From NCBI GenBank assembly GCA_016235555.1, contig JACRKC010000053.1, forward strand, positions 1 through 33,380: a DNA stretch of 33,380 nt, written 5' to 3'. The notes under the pieces were generated by a model, which searched no databases, was not told the DNA's origin, and worked only from the letters and a program-made list of their open reading frames with translations. Numbering within the stretch: the first letter of the stretch is position 1; each line of letters starts with the position of its first letter. Both the position numbers and the translations under genes were made by a program. Below, one piece after another: positions 31,996 through 33,380 of the stretch. This DNA is from Verrucomicrobiota bacterium. Its GTDB lineage: Bacteria > Verrucomicrobiota > Verrucomicrobiia > Opitutales > Opitutaceae.

Positions 31996-33153
31996 CTACT
32001 TTCCCACCGGCACCGCGATCAGGTCGAAATGCGCAGCGCGTCCGGCGTGGCCGAGGCTCGGCACGCGCACGGCCGAGGCGGCGGGCGGGCGCGTGGGATC
32101 GTAATACACGCCGCGGATTACGCCGAGCACCGCCTGCGCTTTCGGATCGGCGAGGTAGTAGGTGGCTTTCGCCAGATTGCGGTAGCTGCTGCCGGCTTCG
32201 AAGAGCACGGAACCGAGTCGCTCGAAGATGCTTTTCATCTGCGCGCGCGGCTCGGTGCCGTCGACGCCGTTGATGCCGCCGATGAAGATCAGCGGCGTGC
32301 CGGCGGCGATGTGGGTGATGTGGCAGTAGCGCGGCGAGCGTGTGAGCCAGGGCAGGAAGGTGTAGGAGATGGTGTCACCGGCGGGCGGCGGCAGGGACCG
32401 CGCGGACGCGACGAGTTCGATTTCGGTGAAGAGGTCGCTCTGCCATTCGACGAAGATGACGGGCGGCACGGGAGCGCCGCCGAAGCTCGCCGCGATTTCC
32501 CGCGCGGCGGCGGCGTGGTCGCTGAGCGGGCGGACGAAGGCCTTCAGTTGCACGACATCGGTCTTTTTCAGGCCGAAGTGCTCCACGGATTTCAACAGCT
32601 TCTCCATCGTCAGGCGTGTGGCGGAGGCGAGGTCGGTGCCGCGCTCGGCCTGGCCGGAGATGAAGATCTTTCCACCCGCCGGCATCAGCGCGCCGTGGGG
32701 CGTGATTTGCACGGTGTCCGGCGATTTTGAGGAGGCGGCGATGGCGTCGAACGCGACCAGCGCGCCGGGCTGCGCCAGCGGAGAGATCACCAGGGTAACC
32801 GCGGGAGGCGCGCTGGCGAACCGGGCGGCGATGGCGGCCTCGATCGCGGGCACGGCGGCATCGCTGGCCGCGTAGACGTTGAGGCGCGCGATCTGCGTCA
32901 AGCCGCTGCCCTGTGCTTCAAGTAACGTCGCGAGCAGGGTGAGTGCGTGTTCGGCCTGCGCGCGAGCGCCGGTTTTATCCGGTGCCGAGACCTGCGGCGT
33001 GAAAATCAGCGCGCCGTCGGCGACGCGCACCGCCGCGGCGTGCCCGGTCTGGCCCGGTTGGGCGATACGTTGCAGAGAGGGCTGGGCGAACGCGGACAGA
33101 CAGAGCGCCGCGAATGCGAAGGAAAGACAGTGGGTGCGAAAGGGTGATGCCAT
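31996..33153 (-). CDS. Exported protein with three tandem RidA-like domains
   Basis: A 385-aa protein. The ATG at 33153 starts a signal peptide (FRTHCLSFAFAALCLSAFAQ). Three RidA/YjgF-like domains follow, about residues 26-140, 147-251 and 262-383. Each has the hallmark order: a strand with FTPQVSAPDK, FISGQAERG or FIGGINGVDG; a helix; a strand such as ARLNVYAASD, VQLKAFVRP or AKATYYLADP; a helix; and a last strand before ALVAFDAIAA, TEIELVASA or AHFDLIAVP. Cytosolic RidA is a trimer of one-domain chains that hydrolyses reactive enamines and imines. The substrate-binding Arg of RidA is replaced by Ala or Pro in all three domains (APPAV, PVPPV, PPAAS), so deaminase activity is unlikely. The role is unknown. 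Confidence 0.85.
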   Translation of the reverse strand: MASPFRTHCLSFAFAALCLSAFAQPSLQRIAQPGQTGHAAAVRVADGALIFTPQVSAPDKTGARAQAEHALTLLATLLEAQGSGLTQIARLNVYAASDAAVPAIEAAIAARFASAPPAVTLVISPLAQPGALVAFDAIAASSKSPDTVQITPHGALMPAGGKIFISGQAERGTDLASATRLTMEKLLKSVEHFGLKKTDVVQLKAFVRPLSDHAAAAREIAASFGGAPVPPVIFVEWQSDLFTEIELVASARSLPPPAGDTISYTFLPWLTRSPRYCHITHIAAGTPLIFIGGINGVDGTEPRAQMKSIFERLGSVLFEAGSSYRNLAKATYYLADPKAQAVLGVIRGVYYDPTRPPAASAVRVPSLGHAGRAAHFDLIAVPVGK

Positions 33154-33211
33154 GAGGAGTGTTGAGATGTCGGTGGGCGGCGTGTCACTGAGTCGGCGCC
33201 GGCCGAAAGTA

Positions 33212-33264
33212 GTGCGGTGCTTCAGCTCGCACCTGGGCGCTGCAAGCGCGGGCTGAAGCACCGC
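33212..33264. repeat. Palindromic element upstream of the RidA-like gene
   Basis: Arms gtgcggtgcttcagctcgc (33212-33230) and gcgggctgaagcaccgc (33248-33264) pair with few mismatches. It lies about 60 bases upstream of the minus-strand start at 33153, so it occupies the likely promoter or leader region. Confidence 0.75.
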
Positions 33265-33291
33265 GCCACCAAGGGAGTGCGCACGTTGATT

Positions 33292-33380
33292 TTCATTCTC
33301 GTTGGGCCCGATACCGGGAAGCTTGCTTCGCCTTGGTGGGGTAGCGACGATCGCCAGCGAGTCGACGCCCGTCGTGGGGG
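33292..33380. repeat. F-type composite element, inverted copy cut by window edge
   Basis: The segment ttcattctcgttgggcccga to gccagcgagtcgacg (33292-33367) is the reverse complement, with scattered changes, of 20500-20570. It includes the ataccgggaagcttgcttcg hairpin and gtagcgacgatcgccagcga. The remainder runs off the window. Confidence 0.75.

Noticed and set aside
1-33380. A CRISPR array or defence island, because repeats are so frequent.
   Set aside because: The repeats are isolated palindromes at irregular distances, with no regular spacers and no cas, nuclease, toxin or reverse transcriptase gene.
1-33380. tRNA, rRNA or riboswitch genes.
   Set aside because: No cloverleaf, rRNA core or known riboswitch consensus was seen in the gaps; the structured DNA there is accounted for by palindromic elements.

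Overview
The window looks like part of a chromosome from a high-GC member of Verrucomicrobia, most likely Opitutaceae. Three things suggest this. The TonB-dependent receptors carry the plug lead-in typical of that group (VVLSPFTVVSDD, then TLAGTRI). There is a DUF1501 Tat-exported protein and a PVC-type cytochrome c/HEAT protein. Almost every intergenic gap is filled with long palindromic repeats. No rRNA, tRNA, CRISPR array, phage gene or transposase is visible. The lineage is inferred from protein style; no marker gene is present.

Layout. Bases 79-9053 are all on the minus strand. Read in transcription order they encode a MacA-like membrane fusion protein, an ABC ATPase (4-bp ATGA overlap with the previous gene), two FtsX/MacB-type permeases, a retropepsin-like aspartic protease, a secreted GH28 glycosidase and a DUF1501 protein. 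At 9410-10789 (+) there is a secreted PHP-domain phosphoesterase-like protein. From 11269 a LacI-type regulator (-) is divergent from a large TonB-dependent receptor (+). The receptor is followed by three exported proteins that look like alpha/alpha-toroid enzymes (15869-20321), a type I sulfatase, a small exported protein and a tannase/feruloyl-esterase-family protein. A four-carbon acid-sugar kinase (DUF1537 type) and a second TonB-dependent receptor follow on the minus strand. A large exported cytochrome c protein (+) and a secreted protein with three RidA-like domains (-) close the window.

How the genes may work together. LacI regulator, outer-membrane receptor, exported toroid enzymes, sulfatase, esterase and acid-sugar kinase resemble a polysaccharide-utilisation locus of the TonB-receptor type without SusD. 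The first toroid protein has the N-H ... DGxFxExSxxxY pattern of heparinase II/III-like lyases. A uronate-containing, possibly sulfated or esterified polymer is therefore a reasonable but unproven substrate. The two proteins after it are not ones I can assign to a family.

The most distinctive signal in the DNA is a set of nested palindromic elements. One family (C) has about 22-bp terminal inverted repeats and, in two copies, perfect 9-bp flanking direct repeats. One of those copies sits inside the arm of another palindrome, which can be rebuilt by removing the insert plus one 9-bp repeat. Other families keep the same outer arms while the central hairpin changes. Two palindromes lie in frame inside genes (the GH28 gene and the DUF1537 kinase gene). 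This suggests non-autonomous mobile palindromes mobilised by enzymes encoded elsewhere.
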